Origin: Castellaniella sp049651205
GTDB lineage: Bacteria; Pseudomonadota; Gammaproteobacteria; Burkholderiales; Burkholderiaceae_B
Assembly: GCF_049651205.1 (NCBI RefSeq)
Contig: NZ_JBASBR010000007.1
Location: 434,001-498,000 of the forward strand
Direction: 5' to 3'
Length of the DNA stretch: 64,000 nucleotides
The notes below the pieces were generated by a model, which saw nothing but the letters and a program-made list of their open reading frames with translations, was not told the DNA's origin and did no database searches. A program made the translations under genes and the position numbers. Below, one piece after another: positions 32,385 to 41,364 of the stretch. The first letter of the stretch is position 1. The number at the start of each line of letters is the position of its first letter.

Positions 32385-33533
32385 TTAACCCGGATGGCAT
32401 ACCACACCCTGGCTCAAGCCCTCGGGCGCCATGACTGAGCCGGTTTCGGCCACCAGCACAGGCTGGTAGCCAATCCCGCAGTTGCAAGCACCTGTGTTTG
32501 GGTTGACCGTACTGGCACCTGTCTGGCTGACGCAGCCTCTGCGGCTGTTAAACAGATAGCCGCCACCAGCAGGCCGGGCCAGCGGCTGCCACTGGCCCTG
32601 CAAACAGATCAAGAGCCCCGGGTACATGCCGTTGCGACCGATCAGGTTCTCTGTGCCACAACCACCATATCGAATCCACCCCTGATCAAGCCGCAGGCCT
32701 TGCGCGGCCTGCAAGGTGGTATTGCTGCGTACCCTGCCCTGCACCGTGACATCACCCTGAAAATCGGGATCACGCTCATCCCGTACGCGCAAAAAATCGT
32801 CTGTGTTGACGGGAGAATCTATATCGGGAGGGGTTTCAGCCACAGCACTGCCGGCTTGTGCAGACAATAAGGCCACCGTACCCGGCTGCCATCCTGCCCC
32901 GACAGGCACAGGCACGCGCACCCCGGACCCGCTCAGCCAATCGCCGGCATGCGGCCAGACCACCAGGCCACGGCCACGAGCAGCCAGCAGCCACTCGGCC
33001 ACCAAGGAGCGATCCACCTGCCCGTGCTTGTCCTGCAAGGCGGGCTGAGCCACCACCAGGGCCTGCAAAGTGCACGGAGCCAATGGGCAACTGCCTGTGC
33101 GACTTGCTTGCCAGACCAGCTGTTGGCGCAGGGGCCCAGCCGATTGCCAATGCGCGGGCAGCAAACCGGCTGCCTGCAGCTCTGGCACACTGGGTGCCTG
33201 CCAGTTGGCAAACCCTTCCGAGGCCATGACAGCCTCTACATCCGCCTGCTTGAGCGAATGCTGGTAGCGCTGCAGATAGCCGTCGGCCGCTACCCGGGCG
33301 GTTTCCATCCACACCGCCAGTGCCTGCGCCTGCAAGGCACGGGAGCGCTGCACCCACTCGTGCGTTGCCCAGATGCTGAGCACCAGGGCGATGGCGGCCA
33401 CCACCATGAATTCGAGCAACAGTGAACCCTGCTGGTGCCTGCCAGCAATAGACGCCGTCATACGCAAGGCTACCCGCCAACGGGCTGCTAAAGGCCAGGA
33501 CAGCTTGCCGCCGCAACTTAAATCAGCGCGCAT
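32385..33533 (-). CDS. pilV: PilV-like type IVb minor (tip) prepilin
   Basis: This is the putative adhesin/tip pilin of the type IVb pilus. The class III-like N-terminus has a prepilin cleavage site at QQG/SLLLEFMVVAAIALVLSIW (Glu at mature position 5). With the ATG at 33533, which overlaps pilS by 11 bases, the leader is 36 residues; an internal ATG at 33461 would give a 12-residue leader, so the true start is undecided. The mature protein ends in a Cys-rich globular region (CGGTENLIGRNGM, ACNCGIGYQ, VVCHPG). In R64 PilV has alternative C-termini made by a shufflon; here there is one C-terminus and no recombinase or sfx repeats. Confidence 0.78.
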   Translation of the reverse strand: MRADLSCGGKLSWPLAARWRVALRMTASIAGRHQQGSLLLEFMVVAAIALVLSIWATHEWVQRSRALQAQALAVWMETARVAADGYLQRYQHSLKQADVEAVMASEGFANWQAPSVPELQAAGLLPAHWQSAGPLRQQLVWQASRTGSCPLAPCTLQALVVAQPALQDKHGQVDRSLVAEWLLAARGRGLVVWPHAGDWLSGSGVRVPVPVGAGWQPGTVALLSAQAGSAVAETPPDIDSPVNTDDFLRVRDERDPDFQGDVTVQGRVRSNTTLQAAQGLRLDQGWIRYGGCGTENLIGRNGMYPGLLICLQGQWQPLARPAGGGYLFNSRRGCVSQTGASTVNPNTGACNCGIGYQPVLVAETGSVMAPEGLSQGVVCHPG

Positions 33534-34110
33534 AAAACACAAACTGATTGGTGTCCCCACGACTGCAGTGAGACTCGGCGGTGAGCGCACTGTATGGTGT
33601 GGTGGCATCCTTGACGGTAATGGCCGCGCCTCCCTGGTTGCTGACTGTGATGCGATCAGCGACACGCTGCAGCACCGATGCAATCGAAGGGCACGCCACA
33701 TGATTGACCGCCTGCAGACGCAACAGAAACCCGGCACCCGCTTCATCGGGCTCGACCTCGATCGCCCCTGTGCCCAGACCGTGCAGCACGGCACCATCGC
33801 TGGCCCGTGTGAGCACGCTGGAATCTGCCACCATCGAAACCAGATTGGCGTTGCTGATCTGACTATAGGGCGGGTCTCCAGCCGTGCTGGCATTGATGCG
33901 GGTCTGCATCATGAAACGGGCCAGCTCCTGGCCAACCTTGGGCACCTTGTTCTCCAGCACATAGCTGCCGATCGCCGGAATGCCAATGACTGCAATCAGG
34001 AGCACGATGGCAGTCACAATCGAGACTTCGATCAGGGAAAAGCCCTGCTGTGAATGCCGCGTGTCTTTGCCTGCAGAAAATCGACGAAGATGAAGAAAAT
34101 GATTACGCAT
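33523..34110 (-). CDS. pilS: PilS-like major prepilin of a type IVb pilus
   Basis: This is a 195-residue prepilin. The leader MRNHFLHLRRFSAGKDTRHS ends in QQG just before FSLIEVSIVTAIVLLIAV, with Glu5 of the mature chain, a 20-residue hydrophobic helix and a globular domain carrying two Cys near the C-terminus (ACPSIAS and HCSRGD) that could form the pilin disulfide loop. This is R64 PilS-like in size and position. A 23-residue leader is long, as in type IVb prepilins. It would be cleaved by a prepilin peptidase that is not encoded here. Confidence 0.85.
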   Translation of the reverse strand: MRNHFLHLRRFSAGKDTRHSQQGFSLIEVSIVTAIVLLIAVIGIPAIGSYVLENKVPKVGQELARFMMQTRINASTAGDPPYSQISNANLVSMVADSSVLTRASDGAVLHGLGTGAIEVEPDEAGAGFLLRLQAVNHVACPSIASVLQRVADRITVSNQGGAAITVKDATTPYSALTAESHCSRGDTNQFVFYAR

Positions 34111-34150
34111 GGTGTCTCCTTTGCCGGTAGCCGGCCCAATTTGCCCGCCC

Positions 34151-35275
34151 TTATTGGCTGGCCTGAAACATCATCCAGCCGCGGCGCAGATCATCGATGG
34201 CCGCGTAATGCCACAGGCCCAATGCCAGCACGCTGGCAACACCCGCCAGCAGCACCAACCAGCGCAAGACCTGTGCCTGCAGCTGAATCCTTTGAAACCA
34301 GACCTGGGCCATGCGCTGGTGCACAATCTGCAGACCTTCCTGCAAGCCGCGCGCGGCAACCATGTCCTCCAGATACCAATACACATCACGATCCAGCAAA
34401 CCGGTGTCAAACGCGTCAGCCCCTGTCTCACCCTGGTCGATCTTGGCCACCATCCTGCGCAAATGGGCAGCAAGCCAGGGCGAGGCTGTCTCAAACAGCA
34501 GGACAATCACGGGGCGTAACTGCGTGGAATGGCCTGTGCCGGGTTGCAGGAGAATGGTGACTAGTGCCAGCAGGCGCAAGGCCTGCACATTGCGATACAG
34601 ACGCCATGGGCCAAACCGATCGAACAGACGGCGTCCATGGCCGGAGGTACGCGGCAAACTGAACAGCCCGCCTGACAGCAGGGCTACCGTGAGGATCGGT
34701 ATTCCACCCCCCCATATGCGCAGATAGCCGGCAAAAGCAAACAGGCTTTGTGCCCAGGTGCCGTGATAGGCAGGAGGCAAGCCCTGAAAGGCCTGCTGCA
34801 AGGCAGGGACGGTCCAGGCGGGCAGTGCCAGCATCAGCAAACTGACCACCGCCAGAGCCAGGGCAGCTGAACCCAGCGTCGCCCAAAGCATCCGCCTGGC
34901 CTGGATCAGCAAGCCCAGATGTCGGGCAAGGGCCTGAAAGCAGGCCATGAGCCGCGCATTGCCAAATGCCTGAGCAAGCTGCAGCAAGGCGCGCTCATCA
35001 TCTGGAAAACAACCCTTCCAGGTGGCATGCAGATCACCGCCACTGGCCTCGCACACCAGTGACCACTGCCGCGACAGCCGTCCACGAACCGTACGCCGGC
35101 CGTATCGTCTGGCATCCCGGTCAAATAGCTCACGCAGTGTCAGGTGCCCTTGCGCCCCATAAAGCACCGCATGCAAATAATCCAGATAATCTGCCCGGTG
35201 AGCCGAGAAACGCCAGGCATCCAGCCTGTGCTGCCATAGGCCGACCTGGCCCGGCCAGAGGCTCAGACGCCGCAT
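34151..35275 (-). CDS. pilR: PilR-like inner-membrane platform protein (GspF family)
   Basis: This is a 374-residue polytopic protein of the GspF/PilC family. It shows three strongly hydrophobic stretches (near 134-156, 190-207 and 340-362), with cytoplasmic loops carrying the two repeated helical GspF domains (FGNARLMACFQALARHLGLL in the first and QALRLLALVTILLQPGTGHS in the second). It overlaps pilQ by 13 bases. It is expected to anchor PilQ and lead pilin subunits into the growing pilus. The N-terminal region diverges more than the C-terminal one. Confidence 0.85.
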   Translation of the reverse strand: MRRLSLWPGQVGLWQHRLDAWRFSAHRADYLDYLHAVLYGAQGHLTLRELFDRDARRYGRRTVRGRLSRQWSLVCEASGGDLHATWKGCFPDDERALLQLAQAFGNARLMACFQALARHLGLLIQARRMLWATLGSAALALAVVSLLMLALPAWTVPALQQAFQGLPPAYHGTWAQSLFAFAGYLRIWGGGIPILTVALLSGGLFSLPRTSGHGRRLFDRFGPWRLYRNVQALRLLALVTILLQPGTGHSTQLRPVIVLLFETASPWLAAHLRRMVAKIDQGETGADAFDTGLLDRDVYWYLEDMVAARGLQEGLQIVHQRMAQVWFQRIQLQAQVLRWLVLLAGVASVLALGLWHYAAIDDLRRGWMMFQASQ

Positions 35276-36963
35276 CGGGCCACCTGCCGAAATGCTGATT
35301 GAGGTGCACGGGACTGACGGCGCAATGCCAGTGTTTCAAATGCCATGAAGCGCATCTCGATATCGTGCGGATCTACCTCACCGGCCACCATTTTTTGCAC
35401 GGCGTGTGCCATCGCGCTATAGGTGGAATCAGGAAGATAGGGATCCGCAGCCCCGTGCTGCATTGGAGACAGGCCTGGTTCGAGGAGCTCTGCCGCCACC
35501 GTACGGCCAGCATAGCCGGCCAGTGCGGGTAGCTGAGGCAGCCGGCAATGCGGGCATCCCTCGGGGTTACGCACACGCAGCTGCCGGGGCGATACCTGCC
35601 AGAGTTGCTCGATACGATCCAGCCAGGCTGCCGTTTCTGGCGACCCCGACACGCCACGGACATCCTCTGTACGCACAGGCCTGACCGGCAGCGCACAATG
35701 TGAGCACAGCCTGGGCAACAGCACCTGAAACACCAATAGCTTCAGCACCCCGGCCGTATGCAGGAAGTCGGCTGGAATACCGATAAACCGGGAACTCAAG
35801 CGATCAATGATGGCGGCGGCTGAGGGCGCATGCACCGTGGTATACAGATTGACGCCAGAGCTGGCTAGATCCATAAAAGCCAGGGCACTGTCTTGGTCGC
35901 GAATTTCACCCAGCAGCACATCTGTCATGGCCGAGCGCTTCAAGGTGCGCAGTTTGGCTGCATACGGTGCGGATGCCTGCTGATCCAGATTGCGGGTGAT
36001 GCTGTTTTGAATTGCACGTTCGATGCGGTATTCAACCGGCTCTTCAAGAGTGATGATCTTGCGCTCATCTGGCAGACGGCCTATCAAACTGGTGAGCGTC
36101 GTTGATTTGCCGGAACCCACGGTTCCGGCCAACACAATCGCACCCCCCTCCGAGCGCAGCACGCGATCGAAACACTGAATGTGATCGGCGCGATAGCCAA
36201 GGTCTTGGAGGCTGGCCTGCACCAGGCTGTGATCCTGCGCCAAGTAGCGCAGACAGACGCTTGGGCCGCGATCCGCCGCCAGCGAGGCCCAGCGCAACAC
36301 GCAGGCGCGCCCCTGAACCTGGCGGCGCAAAGTGCCCTGCTGCTCTTGTTGAGGGTCAAACACCGCGCCATTGCCGCCCTGAATATCCATCCAGGCCACG
36401 GCCAGCACATCCAGCAGCAAATCGGTGGGCATCAAGCGAAAGCGCTCGGGGGCAATATACCGGCCCGCAACGGTAAACCGCACATCGGATGCGGCGGCAT
36501 CCTGATGAACATTGAGGTGCAAGTCGCTGGCCCGATGCGCCACGCCCCATTCGATCAGGTCCTGAAATACACCCGCCAGCGCTGTGGGTGTCCGGCTGGC
36601 GGGCGCGGGGCTGGCCAACACACCGGCATCTCGCGACAGGGCCAGCAACAAAGCCGCTGGCAGCACATAGCGGGCCGGATCGGACAGCACAAATCCTGCC
36701 GCCTGCATGCGCCGCTCCAACGCATCTGCCTGATCACTGCCGACGTATTCCGCCCGCGCAAGCAACGTCATACTGCCGTCTGTCCGCTCAACCGGACAGA
36801 TCCGGTCGGCCAAAGAATCAACTTCAAATTGCCGGGCAGCCAGGCGCCTCACAGGCGGCTGCAGCTGCGCCAGTTGGCCGGCGTGCTCGATGGTGGCCGC
36901 CGCAGCTAAACAAAAGGGTGCCGAGGGCTCCGCTATTGCCAAAGGAGAAGACCAGATCTTCAT
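35263..36963 (-). CDS. pilQ: PilQ-like assembly ATPase (GspE family)
   Basis: This 566-residue secretion ATPase powers pilus assembly. It contains Walker A at 280-289 (GTVGSGKSTT), the Asp box TLEEPVEY at 305-312, Walker B (LLGEIRD) at 350-356 and the His box (TTVHA) at 375-379. A zinc-binding tetracysteine is made of CSHC at 420-423 and CPHC at 470-473, a feature of GspE/PilB proteins. The ATG at 36963 overlaps the pilP stop by ATGA. The N-terminal 120 residues are variable, as usual in the family. All catalytic motifs are intact. Confidence 0.92.
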   Translation of the reverse strand: MKIWSSPLAIAEPSAPFCLAAAATIEHAGQLAQLQPPVRRLAARQFEVDSLADRICPVERTDGSMTLLARAEYVGSDQADALERRMQAAGFVLSDPARYVLPAALLLALSRDAGVLASPAPASRTPTALAGVFQDLIEWGVAHRASDLHLNVHQDAAASDVRFTVAGRYIAPERFRLMPTDLLLDVLAVAWMDIQGGNGAVFDPQQEQQGTLRRQVQGRACVLRWASLAADRGPSVCLRYLAQDHSLVQASLQDLGYRADHIQCFDRVLRSEGGAIVLAGTVGSGKSTTLTSLIGRLPDERKIITLEEPVEYRIERAIQNSITRNLDQQASAPYAAKLRTLKRSAMTDVLLGEIRDQDSALAFMDLASSGVNLYTTVHAPSAAAIIDRLSSRFIGIPADFLHTAGVLKLLVFQVLLPRLCSHCALPVRPVRTEDVRGVSGSPETAAWLDRIEQLWQVSPRQLRVRNPEGCPHCRLPQLPALAGYAGRTVAAELLEPGLSPMQHGAADPYLPDSTYSAMAHAVQKMVAGEVDPHDIEMRFMAFETLALRRQSRAPQSAFRQVARCGV

Positions 36964-37469
36964 GGTTGCGCCTCGCCCAGCAACATGCGTAAGCACAAGG
37001 AGTGGCGGTCTTCTCCGCGTTCGAGTTGTATGCAGGCGCCGTTCATCCCCCTGAGTTGATAGACACCAGAGTCACCCGTGTGACCCGCCGGAAAAGGCTG
37101 GCCACGTACGTACAGATAGGCTCTTTGCCCTACTTGAACTTCGGCCATCAGCGCCCGGCCCACCCCGTAAAGGGCCACCAGGCGTGGCGCCATCACCGGC
37201 CGTACAGAGGGTTTGACCCCCGAGATAGCCACACCTGGATTTGGGGCGGATGCTTGCCGGGCGTCTTGCAGATCCTGCTGCAACAACTCGCGTACGGACT
37301 GAGTTTCCCATGATTCCTCGGGAGTCGACGACACCGGCGCATCGGCCCCTGGTGGCGTGGCTGCCAACCCGCAGGACCACAAGAGCATGGCCAAGCCAAC
37401 CCAAAAATGACGGCACATTGCCTTGAAGCGCACGGGTTGAGGCTGAACACGGTTAGTGACGGATTTCAT
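36960..37469 (-). CDS. pilP: PilP-like pilus assembly protein
   Basis: This is a 169-residue exported protein. The first 40 residues have an N-terminal signal or anchor (RHFWVGLAMLLWSCGLAATP), then a helical segment (SVRELLQQDLQDARQASA) and a conserved beta domain with RAYLYVRGQPFPAGHTGDSG. In R64-type systems PilP is the periplasmic partner of PilO/PilN. I use the ATG at 37469, which overlaps pilO by 17 bases; it overlaps pilQ by four. The role is inferred from position and size. Confidence 0.8.
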   Translation of the reverse strand: MKSVTNRVQPQPVRFKAMCRHFWVGLAMLLWSCGLAATPPGADAPVSSTPEESWETQSVRELLQQDLQDARQASAPNPGVAISGVKPSVRPVMAPRLVALYGVGRALMAEVQVGQRAYLYVRGQPFPAGHTGDSGVYQLRGMNGACIQLERGEDRHSLCLRMLLGEAQP

Positions 37470-38706
37470 ACACGGCCCCTTCGAGATGCAAGATAAGACG
37501 GCTGTTTTTGAGGCTGGGGCGGACACCTGGCGCGTGGCTGAGCACCAATTTTTGCCATGACACCGCCTGAGCCAGAGGTGCCAGCAAATCTGCGGATCTC
37601 AGCGGCCCCCGGACACTGAGTGGCCGCACTCTTACCACGGGCAGATCGGCGGGCTGGGGGATCAACTGCCCCTGGACATCACGCGGGGCAAGCAAGGCCA
37701 AAGGTTGCGGAGGCTTGAGCTGCACCGATGTAAAGGCCGGCAAGACCGCCTGCAAGCCACTGGCCCAACGGCGCGCAAGCAACTGAGCGGCCGGCAGATC
37801 CTGCGGCGCAGGCACCTGGCTGCTGACCATTGGAGACCACTGAGCACGAGCCGTGTCCAGCGACGGAAAATCCAGACGCCAACCGGTGGGGGCTTCTTGC
37901 ATCAAGCCCTGATTGTTAGCCTGCGGCGCAACTCGCCGGTAGTCGCTGGCACACTGCCAGTGCTGCGAGCCCAGTTGGCAGCGCATGGTTTCGAGGACCC
38001 ACCCGGCCACACGCACCGGCTGAGCCTGTACTGCTGCCAGTAAGTGGCGGGTACCCTGTTTGCCATGCACCGGGCGGGCAGCCATGGCCCGCTGAAGCGC
38101 CGCTTGCCAGGCGTGCCGGGCATCCGCGCGCGGCACGGGCGTTGCCCGTGATGTGGCCCAATATTGCCCACCCAAGATAGTAAGCAACAGAAGCCCGGCC
38201 ACTGACACCAGCCACTTTGAACGGCAAGCAGGGACACGCCCCAGGGGTGGCGCCCCCGCCGCAGCAAGAGCCAGCTTCTGCAGGAGCGCCTCTGTCTGGC
38301 TAGCCGCCGGCGGTATCTGCAATTTTGGATACGCACCACGCAAGGCATCCAGCGCCTGCAAGGCCAGGCTTTCGGTGGGGTAGCGGCGGTCGGCCCGGGC
38401 CAAGGCCACACCTTCGTGGCATCCCAGCAGGTGCCAATGCTGCGCGCCAAGAGGCAGCACACAGGCCCACGACCCCTGGGGATGCAGGCGCGCCAGAAGA
38501 TCGGCAGCCGACCAGCACGGCTCGGTGACAGGCAAGCGAGTGGCCAGCCCCAAGGCAGCGGGCGGATTTCCTGACAGTATTTGATGGCGTGCACCTTCGC
38601 GACGGGCCAGGCGTTGTGCACGCGCGGAGTCTCCAAGCACCGGCACCCAGCTCAGGCCAAACACCAGCGGGATACTGGCCACACGAACAAGATGGACGAG
38701 CGTCAT
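37453..38706 (-). CDS. pilO: PilO-like pilus assembly protein
   Basis: This 417-residue protein has one central membrane helix (WLVSVAGLLLLTILGGQYWA near residues 165-184), a cytoplasmic N-domain and a periplasmic C-domain. The N-terminal part holds actin-like-adaptor style sequence (HWHLLGCHEGVALARADRRY). This arrangement and size match PilO2-type proteins of type IVb/R64 pili, where it links the cytoplasmic ATPase to the secretin. It starts three bases after the pilN stop. Sequence similarity is weak; the operon order is the main support. Confidence 0.75.
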   Translation of the reverse strand: MTLVHLVRVASIPLVFGLSWVPVLGDSARAQRLARREGARHQILSGNPPAALGLATRLPVTEPCWSAADLLARLHPQGSWACVLPLGAQHWHLLGCHEGVALARADRRYPTESLALQALDALRGAYPKLQIPPAASQTEALLQKLALAAAGAPPLGRVPACRSKWLVSVAGLLLLTILGGQYWATSRATPVPRADARHAWQAALQRAMAARPVHGKQGTRHLLAAVQAQPVRVAGWVLETMRCQLGSQHWQCASDYRRVAPQANNQGLMQEAPTGWRLDFPSLDTARAQWSPMVSSQVPAPQDLPAAQLLARRWASGLQAVLPAFTSVQLKPPQPLALLAPRDVQGQLIPQPADLPVVRVRPLSVRGPLRSADLLAPLAQAVSWQKLVLSHAPGVRPSLKNSRLILHLEGAVYEIRH

Positions 38707-38709
38707 GGT

Positions 38710-40296
38710 TCAAAGCCCTTCTTCGACCTGGGCGGTGATGATGAGCACGGTGGCCAGCCGTTGGGATTGCAGGTGGTTGCCGCCCCCAAAAATAGCTGGC
38801 AAGCCTGGATTCAGGCGCCGTTCGGTGGATTCAGACTGCTGGCGGTCAAACCCCGAGACCACCAGTGGCTGCCCTGGCTGCAAAGCCAATTGCTGCACGG
38901 TGCCATTGCCTTCGATGGTGAGCTGCTGCAATTGCAGAGGATTGGCCTTGTCGCCGAATGTGACTGTTTTTAAGGGTTGCGCGACCGTGTTGTCGTACGC
39001 CAGCGACAGTAAAATTTGCCCGTTTTCCTGGGCATCTGGTACCAGCGTCAGCAAAGATCCCACGGTTTCTTCTTTTTGATTCACAGAAACCGCAGGCACG
39101 GCCAAACCGTTGGTACCGGATAGGGGCGTGGTTTGAACGCGATCGATATAAGAGAAGGTGGTGCGCACTGCATGGGTAACCGGCCGACGATTCAGTGTAA
39201 GCATGGGTACGCTGCTGCGACGCACCAGATGTACGGATTCTCCCAGTGCCCGGATCACCGCCTCACTGCCGCTCATCGAGCCCGTGCCCAGCCCTGCTCC
39301 TAACCTGCCCGCTGGCCCACTGGCCAGGGCAGGCACCGTCAGGCTGGCGGCCAGCTGTGCCCCGGAAAACACCAGATTCCAGTCGAGGCTGGCCTGGGCC
39401 TGCTCGTTGAGTGCCACGGTGAGTTCTTCAAACACCAGCCTGACTCGGCGCGTGAGCGCACGGTTTTCCTTGTCCAGGTAGCCTGCAATGCGATCAAGCA
39501 CCTCAGGCAAATCCGTGACCACCACGGTGGCGCCCGCACCGGGCTCGGCCACCAGGACACCTGCTCGCGACAAAAATGGCTCTATCCGCGCACGCACCGT
39601 CTTGAGCACATTCTGATCGCTACTGTGCAACTGTGTGCTGGACGTACTGATAAAGCCGCCCTCTCCCTGCCTACCCGCCAGGCCCAGGCTGGCCTGCGCC
39701 TTGGCATCCAGGGTAAGCGCACGGACATTGAACACCCGTGTCTCGGTACGGAAAAACTCGATACGGCCCTGGGCATAGCGCCAGCGAATACCCAGGTGGG
39801 CACACAAACGATCCAGGATCAGAGGCAATGCCGCGGGCTGGGCTGCCAGATCGAAGGGTTGCTCGGGATCTTGCGCAGGCATGGGCACAGCAGCTTGCGC
39901 AAGGCGCGGCAAAAAGTGGGCAGCCGGCAACATGGCGTCTGGGCGCACATGAACAGGAATACCGGTAACCGCGGAGATGCGTCGGGCAATACGTCGCAGA
40001 TTGTCCGTACCACCAGCAAACAGCAAGGTGGTGCGAACCTGCGCACGTAGCGCCGGTGGCAGGGAAAGCTCTCGGGCCAGGGGCTGCGCAGGCCCTGCAA
40101 CCCAAGGCTTATCGACCTCCTGGGCGGCCTGACGGTGCTGGAGATTTTCGACGCTGCGACCAAAACGCTGATGTCCCTGCACCACGGACTTATCCAGTTG
40201 TCGATAATCCTGTGCAGCTTGTTGCAATTTTTCTTGCAGAGCACAGGCGGGCAGTAGCAACAACACTGCAAGGCTGATCAGCCAACGCCCCTTCAT
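38710..40296 (-). CDS. pilN: PilN-like type IVb secretin lipoprotein
   Basis: This 528-residue outer-membrane secretin has a lipoprotein signal ending LLPAC (residues 13-17), so it is probably tethered by lipid. A secretin/TonB-like N-domain (LLFAGGTDNLRRIARRISAV) lies near 90-110, followed by N1-type domains and a C-terminal secretin domain with FSYIDRVQTTPLSGTNGLAV near residue 380 and QKEETVGSLLTLVPDAQENG near residue 412. The ATG overlaps the pilL stop (ATGA). It should form the pore through which the pilus leaves. The R64 counterpart is the PilN lipoprotein secretin. Confidence 0.88.
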   Translation of the reverse strand: MKGRWLISLAVLLLLPACALQEKLQQAAQDYRQLDKSVVQGHQRFGRSVENLQHRQAAQEVDKPWVAGPAQPLARELSLPPALRAQVRTTLLFAGGTDNLRRIARRISAVTGIPVHVRPDAMLPAAHFLPRLAQAAVPMPAQDPEQPFDLAAQPAALPLILDRLCAHLGIRWRYAQGRIEFFRTETRVFNVRALTLDAKAQASLGLAGRQGEGGFISTSSTQLHSSDQNVLKTVRARIEPFLSRAGVLVAEPGAGATVVVTDLPEVLDRIAGYLDKENRALTRRVRLVFEELTVALNEQAQASLDWNLVFSGAQLAASLTVPALASGPAGRLGAGLGTGSMSGSEAVIRALGESVHLVRRSSVPMLTLNRRPVTHAVRTTFSYIDRVQTTPLSGTNGLAVPAVSVNQKEETVGSLLTLVPDAQENGQILLSLAYDNTVAQPLKTVTFGDKANPLQLQQLTIEGNGTVQQLALQPGQPLVVSGFDRQQSESTERRLNPGLPAIFGGGNHLQSQRLATVLIITAQVEEGL

Positions 40297-41228
40297 CAGG
40301 ATTCTCCACCAAGCTGCGTACGATCACAGCGCTGGGCCAAGGGCACTACACGCATCACCTGATTAGCATAAAAACACGGCTGAACCGGCCGGTCGCCGAG
40401 TTCGGTGGCGGCCAGAAGACTGCGTACTGCGTTACGGAAAGGTTCGTCGAATTCGGCTGAGCCGGCCAGCGGAATATCCACATCTACCGCCCAGTGCTCA
40501 GGCTCGAAGGTCCAGCCGGCTTGCCGCGCCCAGCGCCCCAATGCACGGCGTACATTGCCATCTCCTGGTGTCACCTCGAAGGACTGCTTTTTGCCAACCA
40601 ATGGCAGCCCTGCTGCCTGTGCGATGGGGGCACTGGCAGGTGCAAGACGCGCACCAGGCGCAGTGCCAGGAGAAGCAGCCTGGACAACCTGACTGGCACC
40701 GGACGGGCGGCTGGGCATCAAGGCGGGAACAGACCTAGGAACGGGCGCCGCCACCGGTTTAGGTGCGGCAACGGAAGCCGCCACCGGGGCAGCCGTGGCC
40801 ACAGGCAACACCACCGGTGCAGGGGTAGGTGCAGGCGCTGCCAACGCCCCCACGGAACCAAGCCCTACCCCCTGGCGCCGGGCCTCGGCCATGGACAAGC
40901 CACCGCGCATCAGCAGATGGCTCTGTACACCTCGTACACGCAAATAATCACCATCACGCTGTACCCTCAGCAAGGTGTCACCGGCGGGCGTGCGGGCAAA
41001 TACGGCAGGTACTGCCTGCCCGGCCGGATACTGCAGCCAGGTGTCCGTGCCGTCATCAAACACCTGCAAGGGGGCAAGATCAGGATCGCCAGAGAGTTGC
41101 CAGCCAAAATGGTACTGAGCAATACGCGGTGACAAACCGGCGAACTCCCGCCACCAGGCCTCGCTTTGCGGCGTGGCACACCCTGCCAGCGCCAGGCTGA
41201 AACACACCGCACCCAAGATCTTGATCAT
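40296..41228 (-). CDS. pilL: PilL-like TcpQ-domain lipoprotein
   Basis: This is a 310-residue lipoprotein with signal peptide and lipobox LAGC at 14-17. Residues 40-115 (PLQVFDDGTDTWLQYPAG, then VRGVQSHLLMRGG) look like the VirB9/TrbG-type beta domain; residues 130-210 form a Pro/Ala/Val-rich linker; and the C-terminal part (FEVTPGDGNVRRALGRWARQ, then VDIPLAGSAEFDEPFRNAVR) is a TcpQ/PilL-type domain. In R64 and Vibrio TCP, such proteins help the secretin assemble. It is the first gene of the operon, with a GAGAGAGG ribosome site; a longer frame from 41273 lacks one. Confidence 0.82.
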   Translation of the reverse strand: MIKILGAVCFSLALAGCATPQSEAWWREFAGLSPRIAQYHFGWQLSGDPDLAPLQVFDDGTDTWLQYPAGQAVPAVFARTPAGDTLLRVQRDGDYLRVRGVQSHLLMRGGLSMAEARRQGVGLGSVGALAAPAPTPAPVVLPVATAAPVAASVAAPKPVAAPVPRSVPALMPSRPSGASQVVQAASPGTAPGARLAPASAPIAQAAGLPLVGKKQSFEVTPGDGNVRRALGRWARQAGWTFEPEHWAVDVDIPLAGSAEFDEPFRNAVRSLLAATELGDRPVQPCFYANQVMRVVPLAQRCDRTQLGGES

Positions 41229-41259
41229 GCCTCTCTCCAGGTAAGCCCCCGGATCCGGC

Positions 41260-41328
41260 AAAAAAACAGGCACCAGATATCGGGTATCGGGTGCCTATGG
41301 TGGTCTGGTGGCGAACCCGCCACCAGAC
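41260..41328 (-). terminator. Double hairpin terminator behind the solute-binding protein gene
   Basis: On the minus strand a perfect 11-base-pair stem with a four-base loop (41303-41328) is followed by a second hairpin (GGCACC with GGTGCC, 41269-41295) and a TTTTTTT run (41260-41266). The region lies in the 136 bases between the solute-binding gene and pilL. It insulates the pilus operon from the upstream run of minus-strand genes. Confidence 0.8.
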
Positions 41329-41364
41329 TGGGATATACGAACGGATAAAAAAATCTGGGATGTT

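Noticed and set aside
32300..33000. Shufflon or invertible segments behind pilV
   Set aside because: No short inverted repeats of the sfx type and no recombinase gene are visible.
32385..33893. 502-codon reading of pilV
   Set aside because: The first 120 codons are antisense-like and overlap pilS in another frame; the prepilin leader lies far inside, so the gene starts at 33533 or 33461.
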